A stretch of DNA of 64,000 nt, taken from positions 29,416-93,415 of the forward strand of contig DAIDLH010000019.1 of NCBI GenBank assembly GCA_027449605.1, in the 5' to 3' direction. The number at the start of each line of letters is the position of its first letter. Positions within the stretch are counted from its first letter, which is position 1. The notes under the pieces were generated by a model. It was not told where the DNA came from, made no database searches, and saw nothing but the letters and a program-made list of their open reading frames with translations. The translations under genes and the position numbers were made by a program. Source of the DNA: Candidatus Muproteobacteria bacterium (GTDB taxonomy: Bacteria; Pseudomonadota; Gammaproteobacteria; Acidiferrobacterales; Sulfurifustaceae). Positions 58,449 through 64,000 of the stretch are shown one piece after another.

Positions 58449-59297
58449 TCATTCGCCCTTGGCCACCGGGCGGCTGGGATCGGCGATCCACTCGCTCCAG
58501 CTGCCGGCGTACAGTTTCGCGCCCGACAGTCCGGCATGTTCCATCGCCAGAAGATTGTGGCAGGCGGTCACGCCCGAGCCGCACATCTGCACCACCCGGT
58601 CCGGCGTCACGCCGTCCAACGCGGCCAGATAGTGTTCGCGCAAGGCTTCATCAGACATGAATTCGCCGCTGAAGTCGAGATTGTCTTCGTAGGGCATGTT
58701 GATCGCGCCGGGCACATGCCCGGCGACCTTGTCGAGCGGCTCGACGTCACCGCGGAAACGCTCCTCGGCGCGCGCGTCGGCCAGCAGGCCCTCCTTCGCG
58801 CGCAGCATTTCCTGCACCTGATCGACGCCCACCCACAGCGCGTTGTCGATCGTCGGATGAAATTGGGCGGCTTGAATCACGGGCACTTCCGGCGTCACCG
58901 GTCGTCCTTCACGCTGCCACTTGGGATAACCGCCGTCTAGCAGCGCGACCGCCTCGTGCCCGAGCCAGCGCAACAGCCACCACAGGCGTGCCGCCATGGC
59001 GCCGAACGTGTCGTCGTACACCACGACCTGGCGGGTCTTGTCGATGCCCCAACGTCCGAGCTTTTCCGCCAGGACATTGGGGAACGGCAGCGGATGGCGT
59101 CCGGTCGCGGGTGTAACCGGCGAGGACAAATCATCGTCGAGATGCGCATAGCGCGCGCCGGGAATATGCCCGGCGGCATAAGCACGCCGGCCGGCCTCGG
59201 GGTTGGTCAGGACAAAACGACAGTCCACGACAATCCAGCGCGGATCGCCGACATGCCGGGACAGCGTTTCGGTGTCGACTAAGGTCGTTAAAACCAC
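58449..59297 (-). CDS. sseA: 3-mercaptopyruvate/thiosulfate sulfurtransferase (SseA-like)
   Basis: This protein of about 282 residues has two rhodanese domains. The N-terminal domain is inactive (VVDCRFVLTNPEAGRRAYAAGHIPGARYAHLD). The C-terminal domain has the catalytic CGSGVTA loop in VVQMCGSGVTACHNLLAMEHAG, the SseA-type sequence. It moves sulfane sulfur to acceptors such as thiols or TusA/DsrC-type proteins. The GTG at 59297 is the best start I can see; it has no strong ribosome site. Repeats lie on both sides. Confidence 0.88.
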   Translation of the reverse strand: MVLTTLVDTETLSRHVGDPRWIVVDCRFVLTNPEAGRRAYAAGHIPGARYAHLDDDLSSPVTPATGRHPLPFPNVLAEKLGRWGIDKTRQVVVYDDTFGAMAARLWWLLRWLGHEAVALLDGGYPKWQREGRPVTPEVPVIQAAQFHPTIDNALWVGVDQVQEMLRAKEGLLADARAEERFRGDVEPLDKVAGHVPGAINMPYEDNLDFSGEFMSDEALREHYLAALDGVTPDRVVQMCGSGVTACHNLLAMEHAGLSGAKLYAGSWSEWIADPSRPVAKGE

Positions 59298-59301
59298 GAG
59301 C

Positions 59302-59370
59302 GGCAAGTAGCAAGTTTCAAGTAGCAAGAAATACGAATTTTACCTTGCCACTTGCTACTTGTATCTTGCC
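59302..59370. repeat. 'CAAGTAGCAAG' inverted repeat
   Basis: The arms ggcaagtagcaagtttcaag... (59302-59328) and cttgccacttgctacttgta... (59344-59370) pair imperfectly. It lies between the DsrC-like gene and sseA and overlaps the sseA start region, so a hairpin could affect sseA translation. Confidence 0.6.
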
Positions 59371-59379
59371 ACTGGGGTT

Positions 59380-59718
59380 TTAATAGCCGCCCTTGCGGCG
59401 CGATTCCGGCAGGCCGGCGATGCGCCCGCCCTGCTTGCTGGGATCCTTCGGGAACAGGTCGTATACGTCTTTCTGAATGACGTTCGTGCCCCATTTGTCC
59501 GCCATCGCCTTCACGATGTGCCGGGTATTGGGCTGCTCGCCGCTATTATTGAAGTAGGCGTCGCGCAAGTAGTCGATGATGTCCCAGTGCTTCTGAGTGA
59601 GCGTGACACCCTCGCTCGTGGCGATAAATCCCGCAAGCTCCTTGCTCCAATCCTCGGCGTTCTTCAGAAACCCGTTGGCATCGGTGTCAATGGTCTTGCC
59701 GTTGAACTCGTAACTCAT
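59380..59718 (-). CDS. DsrC/TusE-family protein without cysteines (RspA-like)
   Basis: This 112-residue protein has the DsrC/TusE fold pattern: MSYEFNGKTIDTDANGFLKNAEDWSKELAGFIATSEGVTLTQKHWDIIDYL, then NTRHIVKAMADKWGTNVIQKDVYDLFPKDPSKQGGRIAGLP. Real DsrC carries two C-terminal cysteines and TusE one; here the tail is GLPESRRKGGY and the whole protein contains no cysteine. It therefore cannot carry sulfur as a persulfide or trisulfide. Cys-less homologues have been described as RspA, possible regulators. It lies in the cluster divergent from dsrA. Confidence 0.9.
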   Translation of the reverse strand: MSYEFNGKTIDTDANGFLKNAEDWSKELAGFIATSEGVTLTQKHWDIIDYLRDAYFNNSGEQPNTRHIVKAMADKWGTNVIQKDVYDLFPKDPSKQGGRIAGLPESRRKGGY

Positions 59719-59821
59719 GGTTCCCCCTTAATTTTCAGAAAAAGTGGCAATACTTGGTCGTTGGCTGCGATTCGAAAAATGCGAATGATACAAAGCGTCG
59801 GACTTTAATCCAAGACTGGCC

Positions 59822-60520
59822 TTAATCCGAGACGGGCTTTACTTCCCGGATGTCCTTGTGCGGAATAAACAGCCCGCAGCCCAGTTTCCGCTCCGGTCCC
59901 AGGCCCTGCTGCTGGAGTTTCACGGATTCCTCGACGGTCAGGTCCGCCAGCATCAGGCTGCGCGCGCGGATGGTCCGTTCCGGCGTGGCGATGACGTGCT
60001 CCATGCCGCACAGCATTTTCTTCGGTTGCACTCCCATTTCCCGAAACAGCGCCATGGCGTCACGCAAAAAACCGTCCTCATCCGCGCCTTCGCGGGTCAC
60101 GATATAGCGCGCGAAAACCGTGGTGATCGGACTGAGCGGCTTGACGACGGACTTCTCCACGCGCAGGCGGTTGCCGCCGACATCGAGCGTCCGGCCCGTC
60201 AGCGTGGCGGCATCGTCGAGCCGGTGCTTCGGCAGCCGCAGCGTCAGTTTGGTGCGGCGCGACAGATACAGCAGCGCGTCGGCCCGGTCGGGACGCATCC
60301 AGCCGTTGCCGGACTCGGCCACGTGGATGGTGTGCAGACCGGCGTCCTTTTCCTGCGAAAACCACGGCAGCGCCTGCTGGATCGCCCGCGACAGCGCGTA
60401 GGCGTGATCCACCGGCAAAGCGCGGCAATCGATGCTGTAGACGACGTCCACGATGTCGTCGGGGACGACATAGCGTTCGTTTTCCTTAGCTTCTTGCCAG
60501 AACATATTTAATTCATTCAC
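59822..60520 (-). CDS. Orphan Cas6/Cmx6-like RAMP protein
   Basis: This 232-residue protein resembles Cas6/Cmx6 of type I-MYXAN CRISPR systems. It has VVYSIDCRALPVDHAYALSRAIQQALPWF, HTIHVAESGNGWMRPD, LLYLSRRTKLTLRLPKHRL, ARSLMLADLTVEESVKLQQQGLG and the glycine-rich RAMP loop GPERKLGCGLFIPHKDI (about 209-224). Cas6 enzymes cut RNA at repeat hairpins. No CRISPR array or other cas gene is in the window; the gene sits between a DsrC homologue and unknown genes of the sulfur cluster. The start is GTG at 60520; the ATG five codons later is an alternative. Confidence 0.85.
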   Translation of the reverse strand: MNELNMFWQEAKENERYVVPDDIVDVVYSIDCRALPVDHAYALSRAIQQALPWFSQEKDAGLHTIHVAESGNGWMRPDRADALLYLSRRTKLTLRLPKHRLDDAATLTGRTLDVGGNRLRVEKSVVKPLSPITTVFARYIVTREGADEDGFLRDAMALFREMGVQPKKMLCGMEHVIATPERTIRARSLMLADLTVEESVKLQQQGLGPERKLGCGLFIPHKDIREVKPVSD

Positions 60521-60599
60521 CGCAAAGGCGCAAAGAACGCAAAGGTTTTCCAGGTTTTATTCTCATGAGCTTTTCTTTGCGCCCTTTGCGTCTTTGCGT
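60520..60599. repeat. Palindromic 'CGCAAAG' repeat upstream of the Cas6-like gene
   Basis: The arms ccgcaaaggcgcaaagaacg... (60520-60544) and ctttgcgccctttgcgtctt... (60575-60599) are 25-bp inverted copies. It sits immediately in front of the Cas6-like start codon, so its hairpin would lie in the 5' leader of that gene's mRNA. Confidence 0.78.
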
Positions 60600-60614
60600 T
60601 GAAAAAATCATAAA

Positions 60615-61322
60615 TCAGTTCACCGGCAACTTCGCCCGGATCGCGTCGCGGTCGATCCACCATTCGTCCTGCACCAGCACGTCCACGACGTTGCGCAGAC
60701 GCGGCAGAAATTTCGCCGGGTCGTCGAGCTCCAGCTTCTTGAACCAGCGGCTGAACGCCTCCTGGTCCTTCACGTCGCTGTGGCGCCGCGCCACCGTGGC
60801 CAGCATCTGGTTGGTATAGAACATCAGGTCCTCGCGCACGCGTCCTTCGGCGCGCAGATCGACGGCGTAATGCGCCGCCGTCGCCGCCACCGCCGCGCCG
60901 TCCGAATCCGGCGGCGTCTCGTCGACCACGTGCTGCAGCAACGCCACCGTCAGCTCCGGGTCCACCGGGAAAGTCACCGCCAGCCAGATGCCCTGTCCCA
61001 GCGCCGCCAGCGACTCCGGCTGCTCGGACAGGAACATGACGTCGCAGGCCTGCACCGCGCCTTCCCAGGATTCGCGCGCGACGAAAATGTCGAACGCCTC
61101 GCGCCCGGCGTCCCAGGCGTCCTGCTTGTTCTCCAGGCGGATGAAGGTGCGGCCGATCTGGAGCAGCAGATCGGCGCGCGCGATCGGATCGTAGTTCGGC
61201 GGCAGTTCCAGCATCTGACGCCGGAATTCCTGGAGCTGGGCTTCCAGCAACACCGTGGATTCGGCGGCGTCCTCGCCGCTGTCCGCGTCACCGAGGGATT
61301 TATCGTCTTTGAGATATTTCAT
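60615..61322 (-). CDS. Protein of unknown function in the dsr-flanking cluster
   Basis: This 235-residue acidic, alpha-helical protein contains LLLQIGRTFIRLENKQDAWDAGREAFDIFVARESWEGAVQACDVMFL, which reads like TPR helices. A C-terminal FLPRLRNVVDVLVQDEWWIDRDAIRAKLP segment follows. It has a single cysteine. Coding bias is typical of the genome and it is in line with the neighbouring genes, so it is real. I do not recognise a family. Confidence 0.75.
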   Translation of the reverse strand: MKYLKDDKSLGDADSGEDAAESTVLLEAQLQEFRRQMLELPPNYDPIARADLLLQIGRTFIRLENKQDAWDAGREAFDIFVARESWEGAVQACDVMFLSEQPESLAALGQGIWLAVTFPVDPELTVALLQHVVDETPPDSDGAAVAATAAHYAVDLRAEGRVREDLMFYTNQMLATVARRHSDVKDQEAFSRWFKKLELDDPAKFLPRLRNVVDVLVQDEWWIDRDAIRAKLPVN

Positions 61323-61344
61323 GGGTGGATTTAGAAAAGAAAAT

Positions 61345-61369
61345 CTTGGCGTTCTTGGCGTCTTGGCGG
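61345..61369. repeat. Half copy of the 'CGCAAAG' repeat family
   Basis: Cttggcgttcttggcgtctt (start 61345) is a diverged single arm of the repeat, TTGGCG replacing TTTGCG. No matching partner arm is visible. Confidence 0.5.
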
Positions 61370-61375
61370 TTTAAA

Positions 61376-61573
61376 TTACCTGGTCACTGAATGAATGCCG
61401 ACAAAGGCGCCTTCCAGCCGGTCTTCCCAGTTAGCCGGCGTGTCCGGATAAGGCGGTTTGACGTCGATCTTGAAGAACATCTCCGATTGCGCGCGGTTCC
61501 GCACCACTTCGAGCAATTGCTCGAAGTTCTCGATGTCATGATGCTGCAAAAGCACTTCGCTCAGATAAAGCAT
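61376..61573 (-). CDS. Small protein of unknown function in the dsr-flanking cluster
   Basis: This 65-residue protein begins MLYLSEVLLQHHDIENFEQLLEVV, continues RNRAQSEMFFKIDVKPPYPD, and ends NWEDRLEGAFVGIHSVTR. It follows the TauD-like gene by 4 bp and is probably co-transcribed with it. No family recognised. Confidence 0.65.
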   Translation of the reverse strand: MLYLSEVLLQHHDIENFEQLLEVVRNRAQSEMFFKIDVKPPYPDTPANWEDRLEGAFVGIHSVTR

Positions 61574-61577
61574 GATG

Positions 61578-62495
61578 TCAGCCGTCTGTATCGTTCAAAC
61601 CGGCGCCACGAATGCGATCATAATAACGCGCCCGATATACCAGTCTAGCGATTCCCTTGTCCACATCATCCGTAAACGCCGTGCGGTTATGTAACACGTT
61701 GTTGCAGATCAGGCCCTGGCCCGGCGCCAAACGGAGACGAAACATGTAGGGCGAACCGCCGGCGAGCAGGGTTTCCAGGAAACGCACTGCTTCCTGCGTC
61801 ACGGCGTCCTGCTTCCACAGAATGGAACGCGTGCGCGCGGTGTAGCGCATGTGCAGGTTTCCCGTCGCGTCCACGGAAAACACGGGGCCGATCGAGGCCG
61901 CCCGGGTTTCCTCGCCGGATTCGGTATTGGCCGGGATGGTCATCGCGTCCGACGCCGCCAGCGCGCGCACGTATTCCGGATTGGCGTCGCGCATCAGGAT
62001 ATAGACGATCTCGTGATCCAGCAGACTGTTCTCGCCGCCTTCGGCCGCGGGCGACACGCAGTGCAGCACGAACGCGCGAATGAACGACTCGGGACTGTTG
62101 TAATAACCGTCGGTATGCCACAGCAGGCGCCGGTTCGAATACGGGATGTAACCGCGCTGCGATTTGCCGGAAACCACCTGCAACGACGTGATGCCGTCGT
62201 CGTCCGCGAGCATGTTGCTGTCCAGGCGCCGCAAACCGAACCGCTCGCCCAGCCGGCGCGGTATCACCTTGTCCTCGAGCCCGCCCAGGCGGCTGGCGTA
62301 TATGGCCATGTTGGTTTTGCGGCAGCGCTGCCGAATCGCCTCCGCTTCGGCGTCCGTCAGCGCGCGCGGATCGTTGACCTCCACGATCAACCATTCCGCT
62401 TTTTCCGGATAGGAATGCAGCTTTGCTTCGCGCCAGCGGCGATAAGCCGCTTCATCCTGCAAGGAAAACGGGCCGGAAGCTGAACCGAGCGGCAT
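61578..62495 (-). CDS. TauD/TfdA-like Fe(II)/2-oxoglutarate dioxygenase
   Basis: This protein of about 305 residues has an iron ligand pair in RRLLWHTDGYYN (HxD), a distal His in GLICNNVLHNRTAF and an Arg in KGIARLVYRARYYDRIRG that would bind 2-oxoglutarate. ALTDAEAEAIRQRCRKTNMAIY is in the N-terminal part. TauD-type enzymes release sulfite from organosulfonates or hydroxylate carboxylates; the substrate here is unknown. It is the first gene of the minus-strand cluster, divergent from dsrA. The start MPLGSASGPF is uncertain, since the frame extends further upstream. Confidence 0.85.
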   Translation of the reverse strand: MPLGSASGPFSLQDEAAYRRWREAKLHSYPEKAEWLIVEVNDPRALTDAEAEAIRQRCRKTNMAIYASRLGGLEDKVIPRRLGERFGLRRLDSNMLADDDGITSLQVVSGKSQRGYIPYSNRRLLWHTDGYYNSPESFIRAFVLHCVSPAAEGGENSLLDHEIVYILMRDANPEYVRALAASDAMTIPANTESGEETRAASIGPVFSVDATGNLHMRYTARTRSILWKQDAVTQEAVRFLETLLAGGSPYMFRLRLAPGQGLICNNVLHNRTAFTDDVDKGIARLVYRARYYDRIRGAGLNDTDG

Positions 62496-62962
62496 GGCGG
62501 AGACTGAGTGATTCAATGGGCTTTTCTCATGTAAGCACGCCGGCTTGTAATACGGGCATCCGGCGCGGTTTTCCAGTGGCACGACGGCGAGCGGCCGCAG
62601 CTGGACAATACGCCTCAAGAACCCACAGCGGAGACGGGGGTTCTTGTAGGTCGATACGGAAGATATTTGTATTTTCAATCATGAGGTTGATAAAATGCCG
62701 CCCGCAACAGCATCTTGCGCATCATTTATATATCCCCTTCGGGGAGGGATATCCCGGTTCCGACTCTCTCTTATGTGTGATTTTTTTATCGCGGCCCCCG
62801 ATTAGACTCTCCCACCGCAAAGCTTTTGGACTGTTCTGTGCGCAAGCCTGTCTCTTCAAAAAAAGCGTCGCGCCAGCGCAGAAACTATGGAGTCTTTTGC
62901 GGCAACAAAACGTTGCCGGAAGACCGAATATACATCCTTCCTACGTGCAGGAGGTAATTGAA
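62496..62962. other. Divergent promoter region between the TauD-like gene and dsrA
   Basis: The 467-bp gap should hold both promoters. At 62730-62752 the sequence ATATCCC-CTTCGGGGA-GGGATAT is a palindrome with an inner CCCCTTCGGGG hairpin, which could be an operator or attenuator. The dsrA leader is long (over 200 nt) and AT-richer than its surroundings. A GCAGGAGG site stands 8 bp before the dsrA ATG. No gene or clear -35/-10 pair could be assigned. Confidence 0.6.
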
Positions 62963-64000
62963 ATGGCCCAGAATCAACCGAAGAATCCGGAAAAACATTC
63001 CACGTTCATTCCGAAAGAGAAAAAATCCACCAAGCCGTTCCACAAGACTCCGCTGCTGGATCAGCTGGAGAGCGGCCCGTGGCCCAGCTTCGTCACCGGC
63101 CTCAAGCGCCTGGCGCACGACAACAACATGATGGTCGACCTGCTCGGCCAGTTGGAACATTCCTACACCACCCGCAAGGGCTACTGGAAAGGCGGCACGG
63201 TCTCCGTGTTCGGTTACGGCGGCGGCATCATCCCGCGTTTCACCGAACTCATGGGCAGCGACGGCAAGCCCATGTTCCCCGAAGCGAAAGAATTCCACAC
63301 CCTCCGCGTTCAGCCGCCCGCCGGCAACCACTACACCACCAAGATGCTGCGTCAGTTGTCCGACTCCTGGAAGAAATGGGGCTCGGGCCTGATCGCGTTC
63401 CACGGCCAGACCGGCAACATCATGTTCATCGGCACGACCAGCGAGAACACGCAGCACTTCTTCGACGAGATCAACGAGTACGGCTGGGACCTCGGCGGCG
63501 CCGGTCCGTGCGTGCGCACCGCCATGTCCTGCGTCGGCGCGGCGCGTTGTGAACAGTCCTGCGCCAACGAGCAGAAGATTCACCGCACGCTGGTGAACAA
63601 CTTCATCGACGACATGCACCGTCCGGCCCTGCCCTACAAGTTCAAGTTCAAGGTCTCGGGCTGCCCGAACGATTGCATGAACTCGATCCAGCGCGCCGAC
63701 TTCTCCGTGATCGGCACCTGGCGCGACGACATGAAGGTCGACCAAGCCGAGGTGAAAAACTTCGTCAAAGCCAAGGGCCGCAAGTACGTCATCGACAACG
63801 TCGTGACGCGCTGCCCGACCAAGGCGCTGTCGCTGAACGACGACGACACGCTCGCCGTGGACAACCGCAACTGCGTGCGCTGCATGCACTGCATCAACGT
63901 CATGACCAAGGCGCTCAAGCCGGGCGACGACAAGGGCATCACCCTGCTCATCGGCGGCAAGCGCACGCTGAAGATCGGCGACACCTTCGGCACCGTGATC
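62963..64000 (+). CDS. dsrA: Dissimilatory (reverse-type) sulfite reductase alpha subunit, 5' part
   Basis: The first 346 codons of DsrA are present; the gene runs off the window. MAQNQPKNPEKHSTFIP leads into the siroheme domain. The siroheme-[4Fe-4S] ligands are CVGAARC (C-x5-C) and CPNDC (C-x3-C); the inserted ferredoxin domain has CPTKALS and CVRCMHCINVMTKAL. In this genome, with no sign of a sulfate reducer, it is probably the oxidative type that turns stored sulfur into sulfite. dsrB and the rest of the dsr cluster should follow beyond base 64000. Confidence 0.96.
   Translation, partial: MAQNQPKNPEKHSTFIPKEKKSTKPFHKTPLLDQLESGPWPSFVTGLKRLAHDNNMMVDLLGQLEHSYTTRKGYWKGGTVSVFGYGGGIIPRFTELMGSDGKPMFPEAKEFHTLRVQPPAGNHYTTKMLRQLSDSWKKWGSGLIAFHGQTGNIMFIGTTSENTQHFFDEINEYGWDLGGAGPCVRTAMSCVGAARCEQSCANEQKIHRTLVNNFIDDMHRPALPYKFKFKVSGCPNDCMNSIQRADFSVIGTWRDDMKVDQAEVKNFVKAKGRKYVIDNVVTRCPTKALSLNDDDTLAVDNRNCVRCMHCINVMTKALKPGDDKGITLLIGGKRTLKIGDTFGTVI

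Noticed and set aside
59822..61369. A CRISPR array near the Cas6-like gene
   Set aside because: The repeats here are isolated inverted pairs of differing sequence in intergenic gaps, not evenly spaced direct repeats with unique spacers.

Overview
The window looks like a chromosomal segment of a GC-rich, chemolithotrophic, nitrogen-fixing gammaproteobacterium that oxidises sulfur. Three things point there: a nitrogen-fixation island at the left (about 1-20.9 kb), a dissimilatory sulfite reductase gene (dsrA) running off the right edge, and housekeeping blocks with gammaproteobacterial gene order (rpsF-rpsR-rplI-dnaB; miaA-hfq-hflX-hflK-hflC-DUF2065-hisZ-purA; prfB-lysS). A relative of the sulfur-oxidising Acidiferrobacterales/Ectothiorhodospiraceae is my guess; no sequence search was possible.

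1-20.9 kb, nif island. A minus-strand operon runs nifB, ferredoxin, HesB/IscA-like protein, TPR protein, LRV Fe-S protein, two NifZ-domain proteins, an unknown protein and nifS (cut by the left edge). nifA lies upstream on the same strand. On the plus strand, an isc-type Fe-S assembly operon (iscS-iscU-erpA-iscA-hscA-fdx) is followed by nifV-cysE-nifW-fixABCX-[2Fe-2S] ferredoxin-TPR-molybdate transporter. Each of the three transcription units is preceded by a good sigma-54 -24/-12 promoter and, about 80-100 bp further upstream, an exact TGT-N10-ACA NifA site. The genes supply Fe-S clusters, homocitrate, molybdate, FeMo-co precursor (NifB) and electrons (FixABCX). No nitrogenase structural genes lie in the window.

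20.9-44.3 kb, mostly core genes: radA, alr, dnaB (with a 496-residue intein in the Walker A loop), ribosomal protein genes, rlmB, rnr, tRNA-Leu(CAG), purA, hisZ, the hfq/hfl cluster, miaA, lysS and prfB (with its programmed frameshift). Between rpsF and rlmB is a 2-kb accessory patch: three tiny genes separated by attC-like palindromes (a possible integron-cassette remnant) and a DUF4258/DUF2283 toxin-antitoxin-like pair.

44.3-57 kb, accessory genes: a Sel1-repeat protein, a Sfum_1244-type pair, an HPP-CBS membrane protein, two 2OG-Fe(II) oxygenases, a SARP/BTAD-like regulator close to two VPLPA-CTERM exported proteins, a TSUP transporter, MsrB and a UPF0114 membrane protein. Nested inverted-repeat elements are scattered here and elsewhere.

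57-64 kb, sulfur region. A minus-strand cluster diverges from dsrA: TauD-like dioxygenase, two unknown proteins, an orphan Cas6/Cmx6-like RAMP protein with no CRISPR array, a cysteine-free DsrC homologue, an SseA-type sulfurtransferase and a nitronate-monooxygenase-like protein with a cysteine-rich tail. This is the best candidate in the window for an undescribed system.
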